DNA of 64,000 bases from Rariloculus sp965263005 (GTDB lineage: Bacteria > Pseudomonadota > Gammaproteobacteria > Steroidobacterales > Rariloculaceae), in assembly GCF_965263005.1 (NCBI RefSeq), contig NZ_OZ253579.1:3410001-3474000 (forward strand), written 5' to 3'. The translations under genes and the position numbers were made by a program. The notes beneath the pieces are model-generated. The model had not been told where the DNA came from. It was given only the letters and a program-made list of their open reading frames with translations, and did not search any database. This document shows, piece after piece, positions 26,864-35,627 of the stretch; position 1 is the first letter of the stretch, and each line of letters begins with the position of its first letter.

Positions 26864-27039
26864 AGCGGGAATCCCATGGCCAGTACCGCCGTAACCGGGT
26901 CCAGTGTCCCGACATCCACGGCGCAGTCATGTTTCTCGCACCGCTCGCAATGCACCACGAACCACACGACCGCCGCCGCCACCGCGAGCTGATACACGAT
27001 GATCGTCACAAGCCCCGCCGCGAACACCCGAAAATTCAT
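26860..27039 (-). CDS. 59-aa membrane protein in tra operon
   Basis: This frame encodes MNFRVFAAGLVTIIVYQLAV then AAAVVWFVVHCERCEKHD, with one membrane helix and a C-x2-C pair just after it. Both ends overlap their neighbours by four bases (ATGA with the HD-like gene stop and ATGA with the trbI start), which is strong evidence that it is translated. I recognise no family. The position suggests a small partner of the assembly complex. Confidence 0.7.
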   Translation of the reverse strand: MNFRVFAAGLVTIIVYQLAVAAAVVWFVVHCERCEKHDCAVDVGTLDPVTAVLAMGFPL

Positions 27040-27653
27040 TGTTCCGTGTCTCCCTGCGCTGGCTTGCTCAATTCACCGAACCGCTCGAACCAGAGTGTCG
27101 CGGCCCGATCGGGTCGTAACGGCCGGGTCCGGTCCTTGAGCGGCGGGAACAGCGGCCCCGTGCCGCCCAGGGGGCCGGACCGTTCGCCACCGGTACCGCC
27201 CTCGGGCAGGTCGCGGCTCACAGCCGCTTCGGCCATGCGCTGCGTAAACCGAAGCGCGTCGGCCCAGTCCCCGGGCAACTCGATGTCGAGCCTGGCGGCT
27301 TCGAGTACCGTCCTTATCACCGCGGCTTTTTCGGACCGCCGAGCCTGCGCCGCGGCTTTGCCGGACGGCTGCGCGCCAGGGTCCTCGCGAACCCATGCCC
27401 GCCACGCATCCGCCAAGAGCGCATGGAGACTCAGCACGCGCCGGTCTTCCTCGTTCATGCCGCCCAGGCGATCGATGGCGCCGCTGACGGTCAACGCGTG
27501 TTGCGCCAGCGAATAGAACCGGCGGCTTCGCCCGCCCCAGCAGCAGGTGTTGCCGAGCACGTGCGCCACGGCCTCGAAATCCACGCTCTCGGCCGCGACG
27601 GTGGCCGGGTCCCCCGGCCATCGAAGCGTTCGGGCTTGTTCTGAATCGTTCAT
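27036..27653 (-). CDS. Degenerate HD-domain-like protein, copy 1
   Basis: The 205-aa protein starts MNDSEQARTLRWPG. VDFEAVAHVLGNTCCW, then RRFYSLAQHALTVSGAIDRL, is the YfbR/phage-type HD fold pattern with the first metal His (His52). The segment that should read ALLHDA reads ALLADA (about 77-82), so the HD dyad has lost its His. It shares this layout with the next gene upstream and overlaps both neighbours by ATGA. I infer a catalytically dead, structural or regulatory role in conjugation. An undetected alternative metal site is possible. Confidence 0.65.
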   Translation of the reverse strand: MNDSEQARTLRWPGDPATVAAESVDFEAVAHVLGNTCCWGGRSRRFYSLAQHALTVSGAIDRLGGMNEEDRRVLSLHALLADAWRAWVREDPGAQPSGKAAAQARRSEKAAVIRTVLEAARLDIELPGDWADALRFTQRMAEAAVSRDLPEGGTGGERSGPLGGTGPLFPPLKDRTRPLRPDRAATLWFERFGELSKPAQGDTEQ

Positions 27654-28465
27654 ATCTTTACTTTCTCCCTGACTGCGGTCAGCGCCCGGTAGCGCGCAAG
27701 CCAACGCCGCGCGGCCATGTCCGGCTCCAACAGCTCGATGCGTTTCTTGATGGCCGGGAACGAGCTTTCCTCGCCGAACGTCGGGCCCTGCAGGTCGCGC
27801 CGCACCGCCGCGTCCGCCATCCGGCGGACGAACCGCAGGATGTGTACCCATGATTCGGGTGCTTCCCGGGTGAGCCCGGCGGCCTTGAGCGCCGCCTCGG
27901 CCACCGCCGTCCCAAGCCCTGCCAGCACGGTCTCGGCGAGGAGCGCGTAGAGCGAAAGCCGCCTGCCGTATTCCGCACCCAGGCCGCCAAGCAGTCTCAG
28001 GGACTCATCGACTGCCGCCGCGGCAGGCGCCACGCTGTTGTCCCACCGGCTCGTACGTGCCAGCACGTCCGCCAGCGCCTCCAGGTCGATCGTTCGCAGC
28101 GCCAACCGCTTGTTGCTCTCTTGCACGCGCGTGCGCTTCTTGTCGCGCAACTCGGCGTCCCGGACTTCCGCGAGCCAGGCGTGCATCGCCAGCACTCGTC
28201 GCTCCGGGAGTCTCAAACCGGCGAGTGTTTCCACCGCCTCGCTGACGACGACCGCGTGCTGCGCGCGGGTGTACGGTTGCCGGCGCCGCCCGCCGGGGTA
28301 ATCCGAGCGCGCCAGCCCGTGCGCCAGCGCCTTGAAGTCCACCTCTCCGGACCGGCCGAGCGGCGATTCCGCGCCCCAGGACAGCGCCTGAAGCATCGGC
28401 ACTGCGGTGCCGCGAGGCACTGCCGTGCGGCCAGGCACTGGTGTGCGGCCACGCACCGCGGTCAC
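27650..28465 (-). CDS. Degenerate HD-domain-like protein, copy 2 (internal duplication)
   Basis: The product is 271 aa if the GTG at 28465, overlapping the traC stop as GTGA, is used; ATG 28396 (MLQALSWG) is the other choice. Repeat one has VDFKALAHGLARSDY, RAQHAVVVSEAVETL and AWLAEVRDAELRDK. Repeat two has IDLEALADVLARTSRW and SLYALLAETVLAGLG. Both positions of the HD dyad lack His (A-E). The tail resembles that of copy 1: WVHILRFVRRMADAAVRRDL against WADALRFTQRMAEAAVSRDL. The N-terminal 23 residues are a Pro/Arg/Thr repeat (GRTPVPGRTAVPRGTAVP). Confidence 0.65.
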   Translation of the reverse strand: MTAVRGRTPVPGRTAVPRGTAVPMLQALSWGAESPLGRSGEVDFKALAHGLARSDYPGGRRRQPYTRAQHAVVVSEAVETLAGLRLPERRVLAMHAWLAEVRDAELRDKKRTRVQESNKRLALRTIDLEALADVLARTSRWDNSVAPAAAAVDESLRLLGGLGAEYGRRLSLYALLAETVLAGLGTAVAEAALKAAGLTREAPESWVHILRFVRRMADAAVRRDLQGPTFGEESSFPAIKKRIELLEPDMAARRWLARYRALTAVREKVKI

Positions 28466-31059
28466 GCTCCCGCCTCCGTTTTCCCGGAACCGTCCGGAGC
28501 CTGAGCGGTGCCAGCGTCCGAGTTTTCCGCCGCCGGCGCTCCGGCATCTTTCCCATCGACGCGCTCGCCAACCACGCGGGTGATGGCTTCCTCGGTCGAC
28601 AGTCCCTCGGCTTTGAGTTTTTCGACCGCCACGAACGCGGGGCCGCGCGACGAGAACAACGCAACCGACCAGCCATCGAGCACGAGCCGCGCGACCCGCC
28701 AGCCGTCGGGCCCGTGGAGTACCAGCTCGGCGTAGCGCCCGTCCGCGGTCCGCAGGCTCTTCAATGCCCGTTCCATGCCGGGATCGCAGTGGATGCGTTT
28801 TTCCTGTTTCAACAACTCCACCGACTCGTCCTTCTGACTCAGAAAGATCACCCAGTCGGAGTTCTCCCAGGCCGCCCGCGCGGCGGGATTGGCGTAGTAG
28901 TCGTTGACCGATTGGGTGCCGGTGACGAGCGCGCCGCGGTATTTCCGGGCTCTTCGCGCGGCCCCCTCGATGAACGCCCGGCTGTCGTCGCCGGAAAGCA
29001 GGTCCCACGCCTCGTCGATGACGATGGCTTTCGGGATCGTCCGTTCCCCGTGGTACATCCGCTGGGTGGCGAGGAACACGACCAGCATCAGCACCACGGC
29101 CTGCACGTCGTTGCGCCCCTTGAGTTCGGCCAGCTCGAACACGGTGAACGCCGCATCGAGCGCCGGGATGTCTCCCCCGGCGAAGAGCCGTCCGGAAGCC
29201 CCGCCGGGACACCAGGGCCCGAGCGCGAGCCCCATGTCGATGGCTCTGGTGTCGCTGTGGGCTTGCAGCCGGCGCCTCACGTGCCCGAGGTCCGCACCAT
29301 TGCCCGCTTCTTCCCAGGCGTCGGCGATGGCCTCGTCGATCAATGCCGCCTCGATGTCGTCCATCGCGCCTCGCCGGCGGCACATCCGCCGGACCACGCC
29401 CGCGAGCATCGAGAAACACTCTTCCCGGTAATCGCCGTCGACTTGCGCGGCCGCCGCATCGATCATGGCGAAGGGGTTCAGGCACGCAGAATCCTTGCCG
29501 AACGCGATGAACGCCCCGCCCAAGGCTTCCGCGGTGTGCTGGAACGAACGCCCGTCGTCGATGACCACGGCTTCGCCGCCGACGCTGACGAGCCCGCACA
29601 CCAGTTCCTGCATGAGGACCGATTTCCCGGACCCCGATTTTCCGGTGACCGCCACGTTGTAGTTGCCGGCGTCGTTGGCGAACGGCGACCAGCCCGCGGG
29701 CTGGCCCCGGCGGCCCAGGAGCAGCAGCACCGGCGGGTTCTCCGGGTCCAGTCTCTGGCCCCGCCACTCGCCGTGCAGCGGCGACAGGTTGACGGCGGAC
29801 GCACTCAGAAGCGTTTTCATTCGACCCATGCGGGACAGGTCGGTGTCGAGGCCGCCTGCCGAAAGCATGGGCAGGCACGCGAGCCACGAGGGGAGTTGCA
29901 AAAAACGCTCTGCAGCGACTCTCCAACCCTGGCCGTGGTAGATGGCGCGCACCGCCTGCTCGGCCTCGTCGATGACATCCGCGCGGGAGTAGACCGCCGC
30001 CAGGTAGGACGCCTTCAGCAGCCGCTCGCCGTCTTTCAGGCGTTCGGTGACGAACCGCCAATCTCTCGCCTTTTCCGGCAGGCCCGGCAGATAGCGGGCG
30101 ATGCCGGTGCCCGCCTGTTGTGTGGCCCGGGCGGATTTCAGGAACGCTTTCTCTCCGTCGGCGGCATCGCCGGTCATGACGGTCAAACAGGTCAGCACCG
30201 GGCACCCCGGTTGCAGGAAATCCCGGTGAAAATCCCCGATGAGCGCATTGCCCCGCCAGCCCGGCCAGACGTCCGGGAACGCAAGCGCGGTCAGTACCCG
30301 CACCGCCACGTCTTCTCCGTCGGGGTCGTGAAACACGAGCGCGTCCGGCGTTACCGTCAGCGCCCGTCCCGGCGAGGCGCATTGGGCGTGAAGCGGATCC
30401 CGGGGCGACCAACGCCGCGCGGGCCGCAATCCCTGCGCCGCCGAATCTCCCCATGTTCCCACTCGGGGAGCGATCAATTCGGCAGCGAGCGAGAGCAGTG
30501 CATCGGGTTCCAGCCGCCGCGCGTGGGCGCCGGCCGAGGCCAGCGTACCCTCGAGCGCGCGCCTGAAACTCCCGAGCGCGGTTTCCGACCCGGGTCCCGG
30601 GAGGCCCGCCACGCACACCGTGACGAAGACGCGGTAATCCGCGCACGTGAACGGCGGACCCCCCGGATGCAGTGGGCGCCAGCCCGCGTGGCCGAACAGT
30701 TTCTCGCGCCGCGCCGCAATCACCGCGTGCAACCCTCCGGCCTGGCGGCGGCACGCCCCCCAGGCCGCAAGCGGCGCGCCGAACCGCGGGCTCGCCCAGT
30801 GAATGACTTGAATGGTGCAGCGATCGGGCGCCGCATCGCCGAGCACGCCTGCCAACGCGCCGAGCGTTTCGGCATCGATCCCGGAGAACGGAGGCACTTC
30901 AAGGACGAACCCGTGACTGGCCGCGTTGACGTAGAGTTCCGAGCCCTCGTCCCAGGCCCGCCAGGGCAACAGGTCGTGCAGTGGCTCCGGGCACGGCGGC
31001 GGCGTCCACGGCGCCATCGAGTCCGGACCCTCGAAGAGATCCATGAGGCGCGCAATCAT
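28462..31059 (-). CDS. traC: TraC/VirB4-type conjugation ATPase
   Basis: The 865-aa cytosolic ATPase powers pilus assembly. I start it at MIARLMDLFEG because the ATG overlaps the traV stop (ATGA); the frame remains open much further. The N-terminal domain has PFSGIDAETLGALAG, and the motor domain has Walker A GKSGSGKSV (Lys479), VVIDDGRSF, Walker B AIVIDEAWDLLSG and RKYRGALVTGTQSVNDYY. The length is near that of F TraC. The last 40 residues are a low-complexity Ala/Gly/Glu tail. Confidence 0.95.
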   Translation of the reverse strand: MIARLMDLFEGPDSMAPWTPPPCPEPLHDLLPWRAWDEGSELYVNAASHGFVLEVPPFSGIDAETLGALAGVLGDAAPDRCTIQVIHWASPRFGAPLAAWGACRRQAGGLHAVIAARREKLFGHAGWRPLHPGGPPFTCADYRVFVTVCVAGLPGPGSETALGSFRRALEGTLASAGAHARRLEPDALLSLAAELIAPRVGTWGDSAAQGLRPARRWSPRDPLHAQCASPGRALTVTPDALVFHDPDGEDVAVRVLTALAFPDVWPGWRGNALIGDFHRDFLQPGCPVLTCLTVMTGDAADGEKAFLKSARATQQAGTGIARYLPGLPEKARDWRFVTERLKDGERLLKASYLAAVYSRADVIDEAEQAVRAIYHGQGWRVAAERFLQLPSWLACLPMLSAGGLDTDLSRMGRMKTLLSASAVNLSPLHGEWRGQRLDPENPPVLLLLGRRGQPAGWSPFANDAGNYNVAVTGKSGSGKSVLMQELVCGLVSVGGEAVVIDDGRSFQHTAEALGGAFIAFGKDSACLNPFAMIDAAAAQVDGDYREECFSMLAGVVRRMCRRRGAMDDIEAALIDEAIADAWEEAGNGADLGHVRRRLQAHSDTRAIDMGLALGPWCPGGASGRLFAGGDIPALDAAFTVFELAELKGRNDVQAVVLMLVVFLATQRMYHGERTIPKAIVIDEAWDLLSGDDSRAFIEGAARRARKYRGALVTGTQSVNDYYANPAARAAWENSDWVIFLSQKDESVELLKQEKRIHCDPGMERALKSLRTADGRYAELVLHGPDGWRVARLVLDGWSVALFSSRGPAFVAVEKLKAEGLSTEEAITRVVGERVDGKDAGAPAAENSDAGTAQAPDGSGKTEAGA

Positions 31060-31661
31060 GGTGCTTGCCTCCAGCCCGCGGGCTCGATCACGACCCGCAC
31101 CCAGCTTGACTCGTGATACACCCCAGCGGTGTCCACATAGGGCGCGATCCAGATCCGTCCGAGGACTTCGGGCGTTCTCGCGCTGTCGCGCCAGGACCCT
31201 GCGGGCGGCAACCCTGCGGGCTGCAGCCTGTCCCCGTCGGAACCCGCCTCTGCCTGCCTGTCGCGCCGATCTTCGGGTTCCTCGTCCGTGCTGCCGGCAC
31301 CCCGCCCGGGCCTGTCCGACAATCGGCAGGTTCCCTGGCATGTGGGTTCGGATTCCCGCGCCCTCGCCGCAGGCCCGGTGGCGGGTACTCGTGCCCCCGT
31401 CCCGTTGCGATATCGCCGCGCCCGAAAGGGCCGCGCGCGAACGGCGGACGATTCCGTTGCCGCGACAACATCCGCGGGCGTGCCCATCGAAATGCGCTTT
31501 GGCGCCGCCGGATCGGCCTCGGCCACGCGGGCGCACACCGAGCCCTGCACGAGCGGGCATTGCCACGTGTTGCCGATATTGGTCGCGGCACAACCGCCGA
31601 GCGCGAGTGCGGCAAGCGTCCCCACCAGGACCCGCACGGCGCTTCGATCCAACACCGTCAT
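31056..31661 (-). CDS. traV: TraV outer-membrane lipoprotein
   Basis: The 201-aa lipoprotein has a signal peptide and lipobox ALGGC (Cys24), then WQCPLVQGSVCARVAEAD with the two cysteines typical of TraV. The C-terminus GRIWIAPYVDTAGVYHESSWVRVVIEP is the family's conserved end. In the F core complex TraV forms the outer-membrane ring with TraK and TraB. The middle is Arg/Pro/Gly-rich and variable. Confidence 0.9.
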   Translation of the reverse strand: MTVLDRSAVRVLVGTLAALALGGCAATNIGNTWQCPLVQGSVCARVAEADPAAPKRISMGTPADVVAATESSAVRARPFRARRYRNGTGARVPATGPAARARESEPTCQGTCRLSDRPGRGAGSTDEEPEDRRDRQAEAGSDGDRLQPAGLPPAGSWRDSARTPEVLGRIWIAPYVDTAGVYHESSWVRVVIEPAGWRQAP

Positions 31662-32905
31662 CCTCGATTCTCCCTCGATTCATTGATTTGCCCGTCGATC
31701 CACGCGCCTTCCAGGAACACCACGGTCACGGACGTGCCCGCCGCCAGTTGGATAACCGGCTGGTACTGTTCGGCCCGGCGGATGAGGTAATCGCTGATCT
31801 CCCGGCCGGCGGTGCCGGCGCCGGCGCCGAGCCCCGCGCGCCCGATATCGTCGAGACCCGTGTTGGCGATGGTCGCCGCGCCGCCGCCGGCGAGCACCGC
31901 CTGGGGCCGGAACGCCTGGGTCGCGCTTTCCCCGAATCCGGAGAAGAGCCCGGCCAGAAAAGCTTTCTGGACCAGCGCACCCTCGCGGCTCACCACCTCC
32001 CCGCGTACCCCGGCCTTGCCGGCGCCCGCCACGAACCCGGACACGGGTGTTTCAATCACCGTGCCGGAGGTTTCGCCGGCGCACGCCATCGTCTGCAATC
32101 GCACGTAGACCTTTTCCGACGACAGGTCCCCATAGGCCGCGCCGGTGATCGTGCAGCCCTCCACATCCGTTGTTTCGGCCGTCCCGTCCACCGCCGCGCC
32201 ATAGGCGGGACTGGTCAGTCTCAAAAGGACCGGGCGCGGATCGCCCTGGGACTGCACGCCCGCGGAGGCGTCCGCACCCGCCAGCACCACGGCCTCGGCG
32301 TAACTGCCGGCCGGCACGTAGCCCGCGGTGGGTTTCGGGATGGGAATGGCCTCCAGGGTTTCGGCGTTCGTCCCGAGTCCGGATCGATCCTCCAGCTCGA
32401 ATTCCCGCACGAGCGGCGAGGGCATCGGCCCGGGGGCGCCTGTTTCAGCCGGCGCGGTCGACGCGGGTGTCATCACTGGCCGTAGCGCATCCGATGGCCC
32501 GAACGGCGCGGTCGCAGGCACCGTCAACGCGCTGCCGCCTGGGGCGGTCAGTTCGTCGATCCGCGCCGCCTGCAGGTCGATGACCGAACGGGCCTCTTCG
32601 GCCTGTTCGCGAAGTTGCAATTGCAGCCTCGAATTGTCGTCCTCAAGCCGGAGATTCCGCGACTCGATGTCCCGCAACCGCGCTTCGATGCCGCCGAACC
32701 GGGTTTCGGACTGCCTCACCCAGCCCGCCTCGGCCTCGCCCGGGCCCGCCAGTTGCGCGTCGATACCGCGAAGCTGGGGCGCGTTGTTCCCACTTCCGGC
32801 GCCGATCCACAACGCAACGACCAGGAGCACGGCCCCCGCCAGCGCGGAAAACAGGAGCCACTGGCTGCGCTGGATTCCACGGTTCCGATCGTCCTGGGTG
32901 CTCAT
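31658..32905 (-). CDS. traB: TraB (VirB10-like) core-complex protein
   Basis: The 415-aa protein spans the envelope. It starts at MSTQDDRNRGIQRSQ (ATG overlapping the traK stop), has one membrane helix (WLLFSALAGAVLLVVALWIG), a coiled coil (ESRNLRLEDDNSRLQLQLRE), a Pro-rich linker and a VirB10-like C-terminal barrel. The barrel carries PTAGYVPAGSYAEAVVLAG and IQLAAGTSVTVVFLEGAWI. All family landmarks are present. Confidence 0.94.
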   Translation of the reverse strand: MSTQDDRNRGIQRSQWLLFSALAGAVLLVVALWIGAGSGNNAPQLRGIDAQLAGPGEAEAGWVRQSETRFGGIEARLRDIESRNLRLEDDNSRLQLQLREQAEEARSVIDLQAARIDELTAPGGSALTVPATAPFGPSDALRPVMTPASTAPAETGAPGPMPSPLVREFELEDRSGLGTNAETLEAIPIPKPTAGYVPAGSYAEAVVLAGADASAGVQSQGDPRPVLLRLTSPAYGAAVDGTAETTDVEGCTITGAAYGDLSSEKVYVRLQTMACAGETSGTVIETPVSGFVAGAGKAGVRGEVVSREGALVQKAFLAGLFSGFGESATQAFRPQAVLAGGGAATIANTGLDDIGRAGLGAGAGTAGREISDYLIRRAEQYQPVIQLAAGTSVTVVFLEGAWIDGQINESRENRG

Positions 32906-33669
32906 TGAACGGGCTCCGTCCGGTCGTTTTGCTCGACGAGCACCGCGATTCGTTCGCCGTTCGGACCGTGCCCGGGGGCCGATATCCACGCGGCCGCGAC
33001 GGGCGCTCCAGACAGCCTCGCGAGCTGCTCCGCGTCCTCGGCGGACGTTCTCAACACTCGCGCGGTAAACCGCGGACCCCGCCAGAGCTCCATGAGCGAA
33101 CCCTGTTCGGAATTCATCGTGGACTCCGGCGCCGGGACGATCACGTAGCCCGCCACCGGCTCCCGGCGCGCCACGGCGAGAACCAATGACACGAGCTCGC
33201 CTCGACGGTCACCGCCCACCGTTCTCACGCGATCGACCGGCGTGGCCGTGACCGCGGCGTTTCGAATGAGGATCTGCGCCGAGTCACGGGAAACCACCGT
33301 CAGGCTCAGCCGGTACGTGAACCCTTGTTCCGTCCCCAGGTAAAGCGTCACGGGTGCCGGCGCACCCGCTGGCGTGAACGATGCACTCTCTGGATAGAGG
33401 TACAAATCTCCCCGCACCGCATCGTGTTCCACCGTGAAGCCGCCGGGCGACTGGATCACGCGGGACACGCGGTCGCCGTCGAGCGCAATGCGGTTGACAT
33501 CCGAATCCGAAATCTCCGCGGTGAGTTCCGCATGATCGGACGCCTCCAGGATCTGCAGCGCCGACGCGGTCGCCCCCGAGCCCATATAGATAATGAGCAG
33601 AAGGCCCAGTGCCTCCATCGCGCCGCCCGGCGTCCCTTTCACTGCAATTCGCCTCATCGCCGATTTCAC
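32902..33669 (-). CDS. traK: TraK (VirB9-like) secretin-type core protein
   Basis: The 255-aa periplasmic protein has a signal peptide (MEALGLLLIIYMGSGATAS). The TraK pattern SDVNRIALDGDRVSRVIQSP and DAVRGDLYLYPE is clear. The start is taken as GTG 33669, which overlaps the traE stop as GTGA and has GGGAGG 7 bases upstream; ATG 33657 is possible. It forms the outer ring with TraV and TraB. Confidence 0.93.
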   Translation of the reverse strand: MKSAMRRIAVKGTPGGAMEALGLLLIIYMGSGATASALQILEASDHAELTAEISDSDVNRIALDGDRVSRVIQSPGGFTVEHDAVRGDLYLYPESASFTPAGAPAPVTLYLGTEQGFTYRLSLTVVSRDSAQILIRNAAVTATPVDRVRTVGGDRRGELVSLVLAVARREPVAGYVIVPAPESTMNSEQGSLMELWRGPRFTARVLRTSAEDAEQLARLSGAPVAAAWISAPGHGPNGERIAVLVEQNDRTEPVQ

Positions 33670-34223
33670 CCTTCGTCCTCCCGTTCCTCGAACCGCAATA
33701 ACCCGATGCGCCCGCCCTCCATGGCGAACACCAGTCGGTAACGCTTCCTCGTGCGGGTGGCTTCTTCTCGCCCGAGCCAGGTGACCAGTTCCCCGGTCAC
33801 CTCCGCGGCGAGTTCATCCGTGGCCACCTCGATTCCAAGCGGGTAGAAGGCGCTCGACAGGTCTCGCCGCTTGAGCCGCGCGGCTTCGGTTTCCACCCAA
33901 GCCGCAATCTCGCCCCTCGCCGAGGCATGAGACATGCGAGCAGCCGCCTCGCGGACTTCCACCGCGTTTTCCGGCGTCAACGTCAGGAGCGTCACCACAA
34001 CGGTTCGGGCGGTGTCTTCGACATACCGCCGCCCGGCCCAGGTTTCTCCCACCGTCCATGCCGGACCCGACACCGCCGGCACCAGCACCGCCATGGACTC
34101 GCGCTGCGCCAGCCCGTGGCTCAATACCGCGTTGACCCCCATGGACAGCGCGAGCAGCACCGCCAGCACGAACCGCGTGTCGCGGACCTTTCTCCGCTCG
34201 CTCTGCATGGCCTCGTGCCTCAT
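33666..34223 (-). CDS. traE: TraE (VirB8-like) inner-membrane protein
   Basis: This protein of about 185 aa starts at MRHEAMQSERRKVRD with GAGG upstream; seven more codons from a TTG overlap traL. It has an N-terminal membrane helix (FVLAVLLALSMGVNAVLSHG) and a NTF2-like periplasmic domain (YVEDTARTVVVTLLTLTPEN, SSAFYPLGIEVATDE, RYRLVFAMEGGRIGLLRF). It is the VirB8 equivalent of F-type systems. Confidence 0.92.
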   Translation of the reverse strand: MRHEAMQSERRKVRDTRFVLAVLLALSMGVNAVLSHGLAQRESMAVLVPAVSGPAWTVGETWAGRRYVEDTARTVVVTLLTLTPENAVEVREAAARMSHASARGEIAAWVETEAARLKRRDLSSAFYPLGIEVATDELAAEVTGELVTWLGREEATRTRKRYRLVFAMEGGRIGLLRFEEREDEG

Positions 34224-34233
34224 GACGGCCGCC

Positions 34234-34527
34234 TCACCCGGCAAACCGTCGCCGGTGGCTTGCAGGCGCCCCCTGAAGACGGAGCACTTCGCCTGGCAGA
34301 AACCAGTACACGGCGTGCATCACGATTCCGCCGCGCCCGCCGCGCTTGATGCGCCTCAACACGAGCCAGCCGCCCACACCGATGACCAGACCCGGGACGA
34401 ACGCGTTGGCGGCCAACCCGAGCATGGCCGGGCCCATCAGGACCGCTGCCTCGTCCATCGTCCAGAAGAGCCACCGCTCCGGATCGTCCAGGCGGGAAGG
34501 GATAGCAAAGCGTTCCGCTTCGTTCAT
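34234..34527 (-). CDS. traL: TraL pilus assembly protein
   Basis: The 97-aa membrane protein has the TraL/VirB3 pattern: RLDDPERWLFWTMDEAAVLM with two helices, then VGGWLVLRRIKRGG and a C-terminal HAVYWFLPGE. The length is normal. It lies 9 bases after traA. Confidence 0.92.
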   Translation of the reverse strand: MNEAERFAIPSRLDDPERWLFWTMDEAAVLMGPAMLGLAANAFVPGLVIGVGGWLVLRRIKRGGRGGIVMHAVYWFLPGEVLRLQGAPASHRRRFAG

Positions 34528-34536
34528 GGGATCGGC

Positions 34537-34869
34537 CTAGACGATCGCCGTGCCGACGATGCTGGTGACGACCCCGGCGCCCGCGCCCGCGGCGACGCCG
34601 ACGCCCACCGCACCCATGATCTGGGTTGCGTTGAACCGCAGCACCGAGCCCACCAGCGCCGCGCCCACCGCGAGCACCGCGGCAAGCTGCCCGCCCGTGC
34701 CCGCGACCATGTCGGTCACGGTAGTGAGCGGAGCCGCGAAAGTGGTGTCCGTGGTCGCCCAGGCATCGGGGCCGCCGACCAGCGACAGCACTGCGGGCAA
34801 CGCCGCGATGGTCAGGCGCACGGCCAAGGCCGTGCGAACCATGTTTAAAAAATCGTCTCGTTTGTTCAT
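34537..34869 (-). CDS. traA: TraA-like pilin precursor
   Basis: The 110-aa protein starts MNKRDDFLNMVRTA (GAGGGAG upstream). A long leader ends near DAWATTDTTFA, followed by two hydrophobic helices (GQLAAVLAVGAALVGSVL and IMGAVGVGVAAGAGAGVVTS) joined by a short polar loop, the shape of F pilin. The leader is likely removed by the S26 peptidase of the operon or by host LepB; that is inference. It is the first structural gene of the operon. Confidence 0.85.
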   Translation of the reverse strand: MNKRDDFLNMVRTALAVRLTIAALPAVLSLVGGPDAWATTDTTFAAPLTTVTDMVAGTGGQLAAVLAVGAALVGSVLRFNATQIMGAVGVGVAAGAGAGVVTSIVGTAIV

Positions 34870-34882
34870 CACACATACTCCC

Positions 34883-35620
34883 TCAATCTTTTCCCTCGTC
34901 GGACGTGGACCGCCGCCGGCGGCTGTGTGCCCACCCGTCCACATCGCTTCGCGTGTAGCTCACCCGGTGGCCGAGCTTGCAAAAGGGAGGGCCGCCGCCA
35001 CTGACGCGGAAGCGCTCAAGCGTGCGGGCGCTGACGCCCAACAGCGACGCGGCCTCGAGCGTGCTCAGATATTCCGGGTGATCCTTCATCGTGCGTTCTC
35101 CTGCTGCTCCGGATAAGCGGGTTCGATGCGCCTGGCCGTTGGCGCCCGCCCGTGAGCCATCCCGCCGCGCCACGGCCGCTCGAATGGCAAGCTGTTCCGC
35201 GACGCGGAGATTCGCGCCCATCCAGGCGCGTACCCGGTCCACGGTGCTCAACCGCGGCGACGCGCCGCGGCGAAGCCTGGAGACGAACGACGGATCGTTC
35301 ACCGCGTAGTGGCCCAGCCAATGCGCCTTGCTCCCGGTGATGGCGATAAACGTTTCCACCTCACACCGGAACCACGGGCCAAAGAGCGGTTCGCCCATGA
35401 ACGCCAGCACCGTGTCCGCCGTTTTCAACCCCACCGAGCTGCCGCGCTTGAGCCGGTGGCTTATGAAGCCCCGATCGCCAAGCGCCATTTCCCCGAAGTG
35501 CCGCGCGCTCATTCGCTCGCGCTTGCGGTACACCATGATCAGGCGGCGCAACGTGCGATCGAGGGAGGCCTCGAAGAAACCGTCCGAAAGCGAGTCGATC
35601 CATGTGCGCCGTGCCGTCAT
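34883..35620 (-). CDS. Double-HTH protein fused to an AlpA-like HTH
   Basis: The uninterrupted frame gives 245 aa from MTARRTWIDSLSDG. Two copies of a short HTH follow one another: RHFGEMALGDRGFISHRLKR with TADTVLAFMG, and HWLGHYAVNDPSFVSRLRRG with VDRVRAWMG. The last 68 residues, starting MKDHPEYLSTLEAASLLGVS, form a MerR/AlpA-type excisionase HTH. An internal ATG at 35089 has AGGAGA about 8 bases upstream, so the AlpA part may also be made alone. It lies 13 bases ahead of traA and probably controls the tra promoter. A -35/-10 pair places the transcript start close to the ATG (leaderless mRNA). Confidence 0.75.
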   Translation of the reverse strand: MTARRTWIDSLSDGFFEASLDRTLRRLIMVYRKRERMSARHFGEMALGDRGFISHRLKRGSSVGLKTADTVLAFMGEPLFGPWFRCEVETFIAITGSKAHWLGHYAVNDPSFVSRLRRGASPRLSTVDRVRAWMGANLRVAEQLAIRAAVARRDGSRAGANGQAHRTRLSGAAGERTMKDHPEYLSTLEAASLLGVSARTLERFRVSGGGPPFCKLGHRVSYTRSDVDGWAHSRRRRSTSDEGKD

Positions 35621-35627
35621 GGCGCCG

